From: Lottia gigantea
Lineage: Eukaryota > Mollusca > Gastropoda > Lottiidae
Assembly: GCF_000327385.1 (NCBI RefSeq)
Contig: NW_008710397.1
Span: 1,263,178-1,327,177 of the forward strand
Reading direction: 5' to 3'
Length of the DNA: 64,000 nt
Below are positions 1 through 39,174 of the stretch, in pieces. Within the stretch, counting starts at the first letter, position 1, and the number at the start of each line of letters is the position of its first letter. The notes under the pieces are model-generated. The model was not told the DNA's origin. It saw only the letters and a program-made list of their open reading frames with translations, and searched no databases. Made by a program: the position numbers and the translations under genes.

Positions 1-687
1 AAAAGATTGAAAACCCCTGATCAAACACAAACGTCAAATCCAGATGGTCAATAAAGTTCAGATGCAGAATTGATAAAGACGATATGATTTGGATCCGTTG
101 AAATCAACATGAAGATTTTTCTAATTATCTTTTTCAATCGTTCTACCTACTCATGAAATTTGAGAAAAAAAAACAGATTTGATTTCTAATAAAAGATAAA
201 CCTTCAAATAATGTTTGATTTTTGTGAGTTTTTTTATGGAGTCAAGGGCAATAACTCATAACCATTAAAGTTTTTTTTTTTCTGCATTAAATATTATAAA
301 ATTGCGGCAGCTTTGATTCTACATTACACGTTTCCGGCGGGATTCATGAAAATCAGATGAAATCTAAGGTTTCAAACATATTACGAAAACATATTGACGG
401 ACTGATGGACAGGAAGAAGCGACGGCAATTTTCGCTAACATTTTTATTCGAGAGCTTCAAATTGAAACTATGGGTGATTTTTATACCCGATTTATTTCTT
501 AACAACTAATCATAAACAAACACTAACATTAAATTTCTAGCACTAATTGTTAGACAAAGGTATCACGCACGTCCAGTGACGTTTCCAAGCATAGACAAGA
601 TCAGTTTATTTTGTTTTGGGGTGGAATAAATATTGAAATTAAACAAACCAGACGTATGTAATACGAACTTCATCTACCCACTTAACT

Positions 688-868
688 TCAAGTTTATACA
701 ACGTTTCGACCTATTTCCCCCGTCATCTTCATACAGGGAATGATAAAAAGATGAAAAGTGATAGGCAACTACATATACATTTTTGTCATTCTGTACCCGA
801 GGACGACAGGGGAAACAAATCGAAACGTTGCATAAAACTTTAACCAGTGATTGTTGTTCCATAAAACT
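688..868. mobile_element. Hairpin MITE relic
   Basis: Inverted arms around TACAACGTTTCGACC and CGAAACGTTGCATAAAAC; related to 31128-31333. Confidence 0.6.
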
Positions 869-1259
869 GTTCTTAACTTATATTTGAAAACGACCTAGGT
901 CAGGCAGAAATATCTTTGCATGAATACATACAAATTCGAACAATATTATTGAAGGTTTCTTTCATGGACATGGCTATCAATGCATAGTTCAGGGCTAGGT
1001 CATGTTTCAATGAGGCAAAAATTCTGTTGTCTTTGAAATCAATTATGTATTTTATCGCAACGGTAACCACCATCGAAAACATGATATATTTAGAGGATAC
1101 CACATTTTTAAACAAAATATATAATTTTACGTCGAATTCGTCTGATTTGCCTTACGTTACGGCACTTTAGTTATGATTTATGACAATTTCCTACCTTACC
1201 CCATGGGGCTGCTCGATTGGCGAGTTCCGCACGGGATTTAAGTAATCAAAGTTAAAAAA

Positions 1260-1385
1260 AAAAAACAAGCTGGAACAGCGTTCAGAACGCATCCACTTTC
1301 ATACTGTTGGATTCGGATCAGAATTGGAACAGACGGAGCCTGTTCAGTACATTCCAATCGAGCGCTACTCATGTTACATTACCTT
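1260..1385. repeat. Dispersed repeat shared with 39165-39350
   Basis: AACAAGCTGGAACAGCGTTC and GAACAGACGGAGCCTGTTCA correspond to AACAAGTTGGAACAGAGTTC and GAACAGATGGAACCTGTTCA at the second site. Nature unknown. Confidence 0.5.
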
Positions 1386-1522
1386 TTGATTTGATTGGTA
1401 GCCCATGATTTTCATCTCAATAGAGCAAACAGAAGATATATGAACAAAACAGAATATCAATGCAATTATTGTCTGTACATAAATACAGAATTCAACTATT
1501 TAATAGAAAAATTGAAAAACTG

Positions 1523-1687
1523 GGGCCATATTCTTGAAAACTTAACTTAAGATGATTTTAGTGTTCCAGTCATCTGATTGGTCAATCACTAAGATTGATT
1601 TTAAATTCAGTTTTATTATCCAATCAGATTACTGTATTTCTTAAAATTTTAAATTCATTTTAAGTTAGGTCTTAGAGAATAAGGCCA
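1523..1687. mobile_element. Short inverted-repeat element
   Basis: GGCCATATTCTTGAAAACTT at the left and the imperfect inverse of GGCCTTATTCTCTAAGACCT at the right; palindromic throughout. Confidence 0.6.
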
Positions 1688-2615
1688 CCATCAAACTACC
1701 TAATCAACTTTTGTACACAAAAAATATCACAAAACTCAGGAAAATTGAGTTAAAGGCATTATGTGCACAATATAAGACAATTTTTACAAAAAAAAAAACA
1801 TAATGATAAAATCATTTTCATTAGAAAAATATCAGTTATCATAAGTATTCTAATATCTCAAAAATATACACTACAAAATTACTAGCTATTTCACTTGTTA
1901 GTTTCAATGATTACAAGGAATTTCAAACTTATTTTTCACATAGCATGCTAACAATTTGTTATCAACTCAACTTTCTTTTTATTGAAACTAACAAGTAAAA
2001 GCTAAATGATAGTATTATAATAGTTTTCATACGAGTTCATTTCAAGTAGAAGTTTGGGAAAGTGTGAATTTAATAAAATAAATATGTTCTAAAACGGTTC
2101 TAAAAATTTATACTTGTAATTTTTTTGCCAAATCCAACTATACCTTGAAAAATTCAAAAAGTGTAACAGAATAATGTAATAATAAATTTAACTAGTCCCC
2201 AACTAAAAAAAAAAAAAAATTGGAACAAATTAGGCTGAAATAGGTCAGTTGTCCGAAGATTGCACTCAAGTAACAACATGTTTCAGGTTTCTATTAAACA
2301 GTCTTGAAACCCATCACTATAAATCAAAACCATTCCAAATGATCAGTTATATCAGAAAGTTCACTGATATAATATATGTAAAAAATAAAATTGTATGAAA
2401 ACTATTAAAGACATGTATTAGACAAGGTATTATCAAGAATTATTCACCCTATGTATAGGTTTCTGATCAATTCTGTCATATAGTACTACTTTATCTTATA
2501 GTACACCAGTCTTTTACATGTAATATTGGTCTTATAACCCTATTGTATAACCTAAAACCTGGTACAAATTTTTCGGGAATGCGGATTTCTAATTTTTCAC
2601 CGGATTAAACAAATT

Positions 2616-2621
2616 TTTATT
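2616..2621 (-). terminator. Candidate poly(A) signal for TGR
   Basis: AATAAA on the minus strand, about 270 nt past the TAA of TGR. If used, the 3' UTR is short and the SECIS must lie between here and 2893. Other AATAAA hexamers occur further on, so the site is only a candidate. Confidence 0.35.
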
Positions 2622-2892
2622 TTCACTGGGATAACACAGAACATATTATTCAGAATAGCATAAAATATAATATTTTTCCAAGAATTTTGACATTTTATCA
2701 AGACTTTAAGTAAATCTGATGTTTTTCACAAAAACATGTAACTTTTGATAACGTGTACATTGATATTTTTGTGAAATTTATAGTACATTTTGATAGTTTT
2801 CACAGGAAGGAATGATGTATCCTAATTTTTATCCCAAATTTGAAAAATATAATAATTAGTACCAGGTTTCTAGACTATTAACAATAGGGAAA

Positions 2893-29789
<26,897 letters not shown>

Positions 29790-30638
29790 TCCTTCAATGA
29801 AGACTGGCGGAGGAGGGAAATCCTTTAGTTATCAAACCACGTGGTATTTTACGTAATATTAAAACTGCTATTTCATGTAATGGATAGGGCAATATGCCGA
29901 AATGTCGATTAATTTGAGGCTTTATATAACGCAATGGAAAAGACGGTGGTGATCATTAAAAAAGTAATATGAAATTTGAAAAGTTACAAATTCTTATACT
30001 TGAGCACACATGATGTTATCAAAGAGTAGGATTTTAACCTTTGAGCCTATCAAATATCATGAAATTAGAATGAGAGGTCACCTCAGAGTCTAGGAGAAAA
30101 TAGACATCACATAATTGATATTTTGTGATCTATATGCGGCGATTATCGCTTTTTCTTATTGAAATCTGGATAAATAAACCAAGTACTAACGATCAAAACG
30201 CAAAACGAAACCCGAAATACAAATAACTGACAAAACATTTGTAGCAGCTAATGAACTTTTGATTAGGAAGTGTATCAACCATAAGTGAGTTAACTGTATT
30301 TTGTTATGAAAATTGGTACCAGGATATGATTTAGCAGGTTAGCTTTCTTTATTTTTATGAACATATTTATTCAGAGGCAGTTGGCAAATTAGCGACGCCG
30401 TAAAATTGTAATCCGAATAGTGCGAATGTACAAATATAATTTTAACTTCCGGTAAAAAGTCGAGAACGGAAAAAGTAAACAAAAAAGACTAACCATCACT
30501 CAGCCCTATGAATTATTGAATGAATGGCTACAGAGTGTACTGAATTTATAAAGAGGTATACGAATTATACTAAAGTTATCTATCTGCTTTCTTTTCTAAG
30601 ATGTGAATAAGCTTGGCCAAGATTCCAAGAAAAGAAGT

Positions 30639-30647
30639 GGCGCCAAA
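30639..30647 (-). promoter_or_regulatory. E2F-like site between TGR and RAD52
   Basis: GGCGCCAAA on the plus strand reads TTTGGCGCC on the minus, a match to the E2F consensus TTTSSCGC. It lies 1.1 kb before the RAD52 ATG and 0.85 kb before the TGR ATG. E2F control of repair genes is known, but 5' UTR exons and the start sites are not visible, so this is a weak call. Confidence 0.25.
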
Positions 30648-31127
30648 TTCGATCTGTTTCAATTTCGGTTGTTTCCTCAATTTTATTCATTCTCTTTTGA
30701 CGTTTACTATTTAGATAAATAATGGAATAACTAGCCTATTTGAATTAATTTTTTAAAAAAATCCCTTGTTATCAAGCTTTGAATCCTCACAATGATCATT
30801 TATCATCATGTGCATCTTCACAATGTTGTTAGGCTATTTACAAACTGTAGGCCAACTAATTCTAAACTAGGTATAGCCTACCTTGACTGCATTAGCCACC
30901 TATCTATGATTGGCTGTTTTCGATAGTTACAAATACAAGGAGTGATACAATAATTGTAGGTTTGGAATTAAAGAATTAGACACACTTTCACAGTGGGCTC
31001 AGAACTGGATATTTCTAAACTCCCAAATACCCTTTTTTCAATTAGGGTATTTTCTTCAACACTACCAACATCACAAAGATAAAATATTTTATGGTTCATA
31101 CAAAAATGATTGGTATCTATATATAAA

Positions 31128-31333
31128 CACAGCTTAATGGAACAACAATTACTGGTTAAAGTTTTATGCAACGTTTTGACGTGTTTCCCGTCGTATTAAG
31201 GCACATAATGATAAGAAGTGATAGGCAAACTATATACAGTACCCATCACTTATTATCATAATGATCTTGAGGATGATGGGGGAAACGTTGCTTATAAACT
31301 TTAACCAGTGATTGTTGTTCCATAAAGCTGTGT
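31128..31333. mobile_element. Hairpin MITE in the TGR/RAD52 intergenic region
   Basis: Inverted arms CACAGCTTAATGGAACAACA and TGTTGTTCCATAAAGCTGTG. A decayed relative lies at 688-868. Confidence 0.75.
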
Positions 31334-31759
31334 CTATATATTGTATTCAATAAATGCCATTCAAAGACTTGAATGGTACCTAGTTAAAACGGTAACAAAT
31401 CAAAATTGTGACAAATCTTAATAGTCCAAACAGTAATAGATTAACCAAATTGTAACGCAAATTTGGTTAAAATGGTAACAAATCTGCCAAAATGTTCCTT
31501 TATTAGAGTTGGAGACACTAAAATTTGGAAACATTTTGTTTTGGTTTGTTACTGTTCTGAATGGCATTCAAAATGCAATTCTGTAAGCAAAATAATCCGA
31601 AATTTTACATTTGTTGAAAAAGAGGAAAGGTTTTATTTTTAATGTTGATTATTATAGTCTAAAACTATAAGAAATACATTTTTCCAGCCAAGTTGATTTG
31701 TCGTGATGAGATTGAGAATATTGGTATATTGGACAGAGTCGGCTACTTAATACTATGAA

Positions 31760-34700
31760 ATGGAGAATATCAAACCTGCATGTTTTGGACAGGTAGGCTT
31801 AGATAATGTCTCTGATATTCTGATTTTCATCGACATGGTTGTCATTAAGTCATTGAAAGTTGCCGATTGATTTAAAAAGCCAGCCATGTGTTGTTTTTTT
31901 TTTGATTAAAGAAATATAATTTTACGTTTATTGTTGACTGTTGATTACATTATAATTACCTGTGCACATCAAAAAAATCATAATTAACAAAACAATTGTA
32001 AAATTAATTTACAAATCCTTTATAATTGGTTATACCAATTCAGATTTTGATTAACCGGTGTTTATTATTTTTTCCAATTGCCCATCACTAAAAAAAAAAT
32101 TTATGCTTATTCTGTATGTGTCACAGTTCAAAGAAGATTTATTTAGTTGTTCAATGCATTATAGTCTGGCAAAGATGATTTGTACCAAGTACAGGCCACT
32201 TATTCTCGAAACGATCTTAGTGCTACCCCTGAATATCCTGGAAGCAGTGTTAGAAATTAAGGCCCTAGGATATCTTGAGGCTAAGGAAAGAGATTGTAAC
32301 GAGGTTTTCTTCATTATTTTTGTGTATCGGGGACACTGACAGCATAAATTTGCACCATTCTAATTTTCAATTAGATGTCTGTGGTTCCTACAATTCCATC
32401 AAAACTATGTGTTTGATGACATCACTAATTGGGAAGTGCTTTATGTGATACAAGCACGTTTTGGGATAAGTGACTGATTGAACACTTAGTTTATACAAGA
32501 ATGATCTATTTTGTTTTGATAATAGATAGTAATTCCATTCGTACAAATTCTAATATTGTATATTTGTGGTAGGCTTAATCCAAAATTTAGACCAGTAATT
32601 CTAGTATATATTTCTTCTTTTTGTCTCTTTTCAGTCAGTATTTACTGATGAAGAGCATGAAGCCATACAAGAATGTCTACGTCAAAGATTAGGACCTAAA
32701 TTTATCAGTCAAAGAACTGGACCAGGGGGATCAAAGGTAATGTGGTTTTGAAAGTGACGCTTGCAAACCCTAATCTGTGATTGATATATTGTCAGGTAGC
32801 TCAGATATTAAGTTGCTAAACACTATAAAGACAGCCTGTAGCTCAGTTCATTAGAGTGTTAGAATCTTGATGTCATTTGATTGATTGCATCAGACAAATG
32901 GTGCTTATGTATCCTTTGTCAGTATTTGAAGGCTGGGATCTTTTATAACCCATCTTTTATTTTTCCAATCAACATTTAAAGATCAATGCCAAGAGTTTTG
33001 GCTGAGTACCAGCTGGTAGACATGATCCTCCCGTACTGAAGCCCTCATTGCAGACCTTGGACAGTGCTTCTATAGGAGAGTATCTTCTGTAACACCCAAC
33101 ACTAAAGTAGCATAGCTCAATATGGTGCAGAACTATCAAACTTATTTCATTTTGATAATAGACTGTTTATATTTACGATAGCTGGCCTATATTGAAGGAT
33201 GGAAGTTGATTAATCTAGCTAATGAGACGTTTGGTTTTAATGGTTGGTCCCACTCTGTCACTAATCAAACTGTTGGTAAGTATATTACCAAGTATGGGTA
33301 TTCTAAATCCCAAATTTGAATACGTTTTCTTATGTTTAAACACATTAAAGGGACATGTACGTATCTTTTTGGCCATTCCTACTTCAGTCTAAGATACAAG
33401 AATTTTTTAGCCAATCAGTAATAGTGTTCACAGCTCACTGTCGAAATTTGAGCCTTCAAATTCATGTGTGTCCAGAATTATCTACGTTTGAAAGTTAAAA
33501 AGAAGACTCGCCTTTTCTTGAGACTCTGTCATATATAGAAAAGATATATATATAAATAGAAAATGAAATTCCTAGTTGGAGGTGTTTTTGAAAAAATTAT
33601 GCGATTTTTGTCTAATATTTCTGAAGACTATTTACATATAGTCCAACACCGAAAAATGGCGCATCTGTCCCTTTAACCTGTATCTTTGTAGAGAAACTTG
33701 ATGTCTTCTTATTCTAAAGGTTTAAAAAAATATCAAAAGAAATTTTAACTTCCATTTTTAACAGTCAGCACTGTTTTGTGTGTCCAGAATTATCTGTTTA
33801 AAGAAAAGACCTATAGAAATAGAAAGTGAGATGCCACTTTTGAAATATTTTTGTAGGAATCCTGTGATTTTCGTATATTTCTAGTACTTCTGAAGTCTAC
33901 TTACATATATTCAAGACTAAAATCAACGTCTGAAAATGGCAAAACTGTCCCTTTAAAGAACACTGGCCTCAGTTTCAGTTTATTTCAAGGTTCAGAATAT
34001 TTAGGTAGCTATTCCTTTTGACCTAAGGTTTGTACACGACTGATATTATATTAACTCTAACTGTTAATTATAGATTTTGTAGATCATATTAATGATCGAT
34101 ATTATGTGGGTGTTAGTGCGTTAATGAAAGTACAGTTAAAAGACGGTGTTTATCATGAAGATATAGGCTATGGTGTTAGTGAAGGATTGAGATCCAAAGC
34201 ATTGTCTATTGAGAAGGCTAGAAAAGAGGCTGCCACTGATGGCTTGAAAAGGGCTTTGAAGTAAGTGTTTAGCAGAAATAAGGAGGTGATTTTCAAATCC
34301 TTACCATCCAAACTGCCTCAATCACCTTTACCAAAAAATGAAAAATTGCTCTAAATTTGTGTTATTAAATTTAAGGATCACAGATTTTATTCCACCAAAG
34401 AAAACTATTCAATTAAAATAAGATTTTGCCTATCTTGATATCCTAAAAATTCAAAATTAATCTGTACTGAAGGCATCTGACTATTGATGTCTTATTATGC
34501 TTCAAGCTGAATGTTTTTGTAGAAAAATGGTGGCTGTGCTATGTGATAGTCTTATGACCTTGAATAAGTCATCTTCACTATAATTCCAGACAACCCAGCT
34601 TTAAATGGGTACGGATAATTCGGGAAAGATAAATGCCAACAGGTTTGGCTTAGGACCCGCTGGTAGAAAGGATCCTTAACTGTGAACCTAAGTTGTTTTC

Positions 34701-37700
34701 CCTGTAAAATATAGTTGTTTCTTTTTTTGTTATACATAATAACATATTATAACCTAAATTACCTCTTAATTACCATAAACTAATTAAATTTTAGATTTTT
34801 TGTGACTTATATCTGTATATGATAAATTATTTTTTGAACCGTCCTGCACAAAACCTGATATTTTTTTTTCTTTACTAGAAATTTTGGAAATGCTATGGGT
34901 AATTGTTTAGGAGATAAAGATTATTTAAAATGTTTAGTGAAGGCACCAAAACCAGTAAGTATGATATGTTGAACCAGTAAGTATGATATGTGTTGAAACC
35001 AGTTAGTATGATATGTTGAACCAGTAAGTATGATATGTTGAAACCAGTAAGTATGATGTGTTGAAACTAGTAAGTATGATGTTGTGAAACCAGTAAGTAT
35101 GCTGTTTTGAAACCAGTGATTATGATATGTTGAAACCAGTAAGTATGATATGTTGAAACCAGTAAGTGTGATATGTTGAAACTAGTAAGTATGATATGTT
35201 GAAACCAGTAATAATGATATGTTGAAACCAGTAAGTATGATATACCAGTAAGTATATGTTGAACCAGTAAGTATGATATGTTGAAACCAGTAAGTGTGAT
35301 ATATTGAAACCAGTAAGTATGATATGTTGAAACCAGTAATTATGATATGTTGAAACCAGTAAGTATGATATACCAGTAAGTATGTGTTGAACCAGTAAGT
35401 ATGATATGTTGAAACCAGTAAGTATGATATGTTAAAACCAGTAAGTATGATGCGGTGAAACCAGTAAGTATGATATGTTGAACCAATAAGTATCATATGC
35501 TTAAACCAGTAAGTATGATATGTTGAACCAGTAAGTATGATATGTTGAAACCGTTATGTATGATATGTATTGAAACCAGTAAGTATGATATGTTGAACCA
35601 GTAAGTATGATATGTGTTGAAACCAGTAAGTGTGATATGTGTTAAAACCAGTATGATATGATATGTTGTAATAGCTAATTTTTTTAGCCTCCTGAAGTAT
35701 GTAACCTAGCAGATTTGAAATCAAGTATGGTGAATACACGTGTTTCAAACTCAAGAAAAAATAGCCATTATAATCCATCAGTTACCATAATGGTATCAGA
35801 ACCAGTCGAACATACAGATAAACCAAATCCTTCAGCATCCCACCCTTCATCACATACTCGATCTCATAAATCAAGTTCACCCGTACCAGAAGATAATGAT
35901 AGAAAGAAAACAGACACAGAAACAAGTTCATCATTTCGTCCAACTTCATCAATAACTCGATCTCATAAATCAAGTTCACCTGCACCAGAAGTTCATGATA
36001 GAAAGATTACAAAACAACACACAGAAACAAGTTCAACTAAATCACATCATTCCACTACCATAGCAACATGTAACACCTCTAATCCATCACATCTCTCAGT
36101 TAAAGACCAGCCTTGTCCTATTGGGTAAGTTGAAAATGAAAATACTAATACTTATATGAATAGAAAGAAGAGGTGTCTCTTTGACTTGGAAAAATACCAA
36201 TTTGTCTCATGTCCATAATTAATTCATAATTAGCTAAATTAGAAGAGAATTACCAGCAGAATTTCAATGAGTGACCGATCAAGAAAGGTCAAAAAGTCTT
36301 TTTTTGTTTATCCAGACTGTATACATGTACATTAATGATTGGTTTAAACCAGGCCTGTGCCTGCGGGCCAACTGCGGAGATTATTTTGTGCGGCTGTACT
36401 AGCTGACATTGTACAGATAACCCATGTTTATCAAAACAAGCAAATGTGGAGGTCACGCAAGGTCGCACATGTAGATTATTAATTTTTTCCGGGGATGCAC
36501 GAAAAATAGGTTAACACGAAATTAGGTTACTTGACTGTATGATGCTTTTAACATCTTGATATTTGTTATTTTAAATATTAGGTCTCCATCAAGTTCTGAA
36601 GAAGAACAGAAGAGATTAGAAAGAATACAACGTCAGAAAGAAAAACAACTGAAATATCAAGAATTACGAAAGAGAGCTAGTAGTAGTAATACAACTCAAG
36701 ATAATATAGAATCAACTAAACTTGGTTAGTGACTTTATCGGTATATGAACATATAGTTTATAGTCTACCAAATATTTGCTTTACTAGCTCGAAAAAAGGC
36801 ATCCGTTAGTAATGACACTAGCTCTCTAACCTGAAGGTCCAGGGTTCATTCCCTACCTTCCCCTGTCAGTGATGCAGGTAAGAGAGGCTGACATGGAAAA
36901 AGCGTCTAGTCGTTCGGATGGGACAATAAACCAAGGCCCCGTGTGCTACAGACTGTACACATTAAAGTTCCCTTGAAAGTTAGAAATGGAACAAAGAGAA
37001 GGCTAATGCCACTGTCCTGGCAATTTTCTCTCATTGCAGCCTCCATGGATGTAAAACTCATTTCATTTAAAATCAGGCATCCTGTGCATCTACAATTCAA
37101 GTACTGTGGCATTTCCAAGCTGTAAGAACCTGCTTGTAGATATTGTCAAAGAAAGAGGCTACCACTTTTTTAGAAGATCCTTTCTACCAGCTGGTCGTTG
37201 ACATTGATCTCTTCCCAGTTACTCATTCTCTTTTACATCTGGGTCCACTGGAATTATGACTTATTCAAGGTTACTGGATTTTCACAAGCAAACTGAGAAT
37301 ACAACCTTTGACCACCATTTGTTCTACGATGCAAATGGCATCACTTTTATGACAATATTAAAATTATTGGATTTTTGTAGAAACTCGACAAGGATTTGTT
37401 CTTTAACCATGTTTTGTGAGGTTCTATAGCACAGTTGGTTAGTCCATTGGTTCTTTATATGACGTCATTTCCTTGGTAAAGTCGAGCAAATGGGGGCTGT
37501 GGGTTCCTATCTCGATCGGCGTGTGATAGTCTGATTACTATATAAGTCATCTTCACTCATAATTCCAGTTGACCAAGCTGTAAATGGGTACTGATAATCC
37601 AGGAAAGATCAATGCCAAGAGGTTTGGCCAAGGACCAGCTGGTAGAAAGGATCCTTAACTGTGAACCTAAGTTGTTATCCTTGTAAAATATAGTTTGTTT

Positions 37701-39020
37701 TTTTTGTGGTTTTTTTTTTCTAGTTTAACTCATTTTACTTTTAACTTTTTGTTCCTTTAGAGATTATTTTCTTAGATATTAATGATTTGGTTTAGATATT
37801 CTTGTTATATCATATTTAACTGTTTTTACAGGGTTACCAATAGCAACATCCACGCCATTTGTAAGTGGTAGAACTAGTCCAACGTTTCCTCTACGTGAAA
37901 CAAACAATCAATATCCCCCAGTCTCCAGTGATGCTGAAAATGGTGGCTCATTTCTTCATCCTAAACAATTATCTAAAAGAGATGAACCTCAGGATACTGT
38001 ACAGTTAGTTGATGCCGATAATTTTGGTATGGATGTTAAATGATGTCTTATTACAGGTCTCTGGGCATTGGACACATCATGGTCAGCAAGGGCAAGGCTG
38101 TTTTGACTGGAAGATTAATGCAAGAGTGAAAAGAATCATCTCAAAAATTAGAAGATGCTACTTTTGAATTGATTTTTATGCATTTTTATACGCCCACATC
38201 TCTTTATGTGGACGTATATTGTCGGCACCCCTGTCCGTCCGTCCGTCAACATTTACATGTAAACGCTCTAAAAACTAGATTTTTTGATGGAATCAATATG
38301 TGTATACATATTCATAAAACGAAGATCAAGTTCAAATTTGAGCTATTTTCGACCGTTAGAAGCAGAGTTATTGACCTTGCCCCAAAATCTTGAATATTTA
38401 CCATCCGCATGCCGTGGTGGGCGTATATGAAATAGAGTTTGTCAATTGATCTTTTACCTGTAAGCTTACAGTCTGTAGCTTATAGGGACTTATCCAGGTT
38501 TTTTCTACCACCTGTGTCCCCTGATGTAAATAATAGATTGATAGTCTGGCCAGGATATGGTTAATCTCCTATCTCTGTGAATATTGTAGAAGATGAAATA
38601 TGGAGTCAAGCAGACTATATGATGGAGGAGAATATTGGTGGTTATGACAGTGAGAATGGTAGACATCATGGAGGAAAGAATCGTAGTAAACCACGTACTA
38701 GAGCTCCTACAGGTCAGTTAGCTAGGTATTTTATATGGCCAATCTGTGTAAAATACAGTTCTAAATATTCATTTAGTATATTTTCTGTTGATACTCAAAC
38801 ACTGTGATGTTCAATATTAGATTATCGTTGAAATTTGAACCTTCAAATCCATGTGTCCAGACTACATATATTCAAGACTCAAATCAACCCTCCAAAATGG
38901 CGCATCTGTCCCTTAAATTAGTCTAATATAGATGTTTCAAGATAAACTTTGTTTAATGTTTCAGGTTCAGGAGATTTACTGTTGAAGAGAAGAAAGCTGT
39001 CTGGTCCTATACACAGATAA
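31760..39020 (+). CDS. RAD52: RAD52 homologous recombination protein, complete, 10 coding exons
   Basis: Nuclear protein that forms rings, anneals single strands and helps RAD51 in double-strand break repair. Exons: 31760-31792, 32635-32736, 33182-33275, 34074-34260, 34879-34954, 35688-36124, 36582-36724, 37832-38026, 38590-38712, 38965-39020; phases agree, giving 481 residues (human 418). The start ATG follows an in-frame TAA at 31748. Seen: conserved annealing core at ~8-165, including [55 protein letters not shown] and [15 protein letters not shown], all typical of the RAD52 N-terminal domain. The C-terminal half is Ser/Thr-rich and low in complexity, with an internal duplication in exon 6 and an acidic then basic tail ending [10 protein letters not shown], a likely nuclear localization signal. 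Exon 5 ends beside an array of its own donor site. Identity of the core is certain. The C-terminal exons rest on splice phase and open frame. Confidence 0.95.
32310..32500. mobile_element. Palindromic MITE, half copy
   Basis: GTGTATCGGGGACACTGACA then TTTGCACCATTC; in RAD52 intron 1. Confidence 0.6.
32833..33135 (+). mobile_element. SINE family 2 copy
   Basis: Head GCCTGTAGCTCAGTTCATTA, diverged body, in RAD52 intron 2. Confidence 0.6.
33345..33677 (+). mobile_element. TTAA-flanked MITE, reference copy
   Basis: Termini AAAGGGACATGTACG and GGCGCATCTGTCCCTTT are inverted repeats next to TTAA. The internal TTCACAGCTCACTGTCGAAA and CCTTCAAATTCATGTG are shared by about ten copies: 10640-10900, 19080-19426, 20928-21178, 23075-23400, 27055-27350, 33765-33957 (partial), 38800-38920 (partial), 47700-47980 and 48840-49178. 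TTAA duplication suggests a piggyBac-type mobilizer, which is inference. Confidence 0.75.
34535..34710 (+). mobile_element. SINE family 2 copy, 3' part
   Basis: Shares the GGACCCGCTGGTAGAAAGGA block; in RAD52 intron 4. Confidence 0.65.
34951..35668 (+). repeat. 22-23-bp minisatellite made of RAD52 exon 5 end plus its 5' splice site
   Basis: About thirty units of ACCAGTAAGTATGATATGTTG. The real exon 5 ends AAACCA at 34954 followed by GTAAGTATGATATG, so each unit repeats the last codon and the donor. The first unit beyond the junction contains an in-frame TGA. The array ends shortly before exon 6. Confidence 0.95.
36150..36345 (-). mobile_element. MITE copy, partial (family of 41116-41482)
   Basis: Reverse copy with AATTAATTCATAATTAGCTA and GAGTGACCGATCAAGAAAGG, in RAD52 intron 6. 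Confidence 0.65.
36805..37075 (+). mobile_element. SINE family 1 copy
   Basis: Forward copy, 5' head partly lost, in RAD52 intron 7. Confidence 0.7.
37422..37695 (+). mobile_element. tRNA-derived SINE, family 2
   Basis: The head GGTTCTATAGCACAGTTGGT with GGGTTCCTATCTC looks tRNA-like. The body contains GAAAGATCAATGCCAAGAGG and GACCAGCTGGTAGAAAGG. Other copies are at 32833-33135, 34535-34710 and 51125-51310. Confidence 0.7.
38187..38428 (+). mobile_element. TATACGCCCAC-ended MITE
   Basis: Starts TATACGCCCACATC, has a CCGTCCGTCCGTCAACA tract, and ends GGTGGGCGTATATG, giving inverted termini. Related pieces are at 27895-28310, 45075-45600, 52320-52700 and 55665-55900. Confidence 0.7.
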
Positions 39021-39168
39021 GATTGTTCTCATTCATTTTATTTATTACCTCCCTTTGTCCAAAATGTGAACGTGTCTGAAGTCAATATCATTATTGACAT
39101 TAGAAGAGCAGTCGACGTGACTATGGGCCGCACGTTCTGCACGTTCAGAATTTTTGGAATCAACATTC

Positions 39169-39174
39169 AATAAA
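39169..39174 (+). terminator. Candidate poly(A) signal for RAD52
   Basis: AATAAA about 150 nt after the RAD52 stop codon. It lies inside a dispersed repeat also seen near 1265-1385. Confidence 0.4.

Larger units (their letters stand above)
1..2892. other. 3' flank of TGR, no gene found
   Basis: No supported exon on either strand. It holds the TGR 3' UTR at its right end, relics of short inverted-repeat elements (688-868, 1523-1687), a dispersed repeat (1260-1385) also present at 39165-39350, and at 230-430 relics of a family that carries strings such as GGGCAATAACTC. The rest is AT-rich with poly-A/T runs. Confidence 0.6.
29790..31759. other. TGR/RAD52 head-to-head intergenic region
   Basis: About 2 kb between the two start codons, which point away from each other. 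It must hold the 5' UTRs and promoter(s) of both genes. Part of it (31128-31333) is an inverted-repeat element, so the likely core promoter region is about 29800-30700. No clear TATA pair was identified. Confidence 0.6.

Noticed and set aside
30494-30505. Antioxidant-response-like GCTGAGTGA upstream of TGR
   Set aside because: One mismatch to the Maf half-site core and no second half; expected often by chance.
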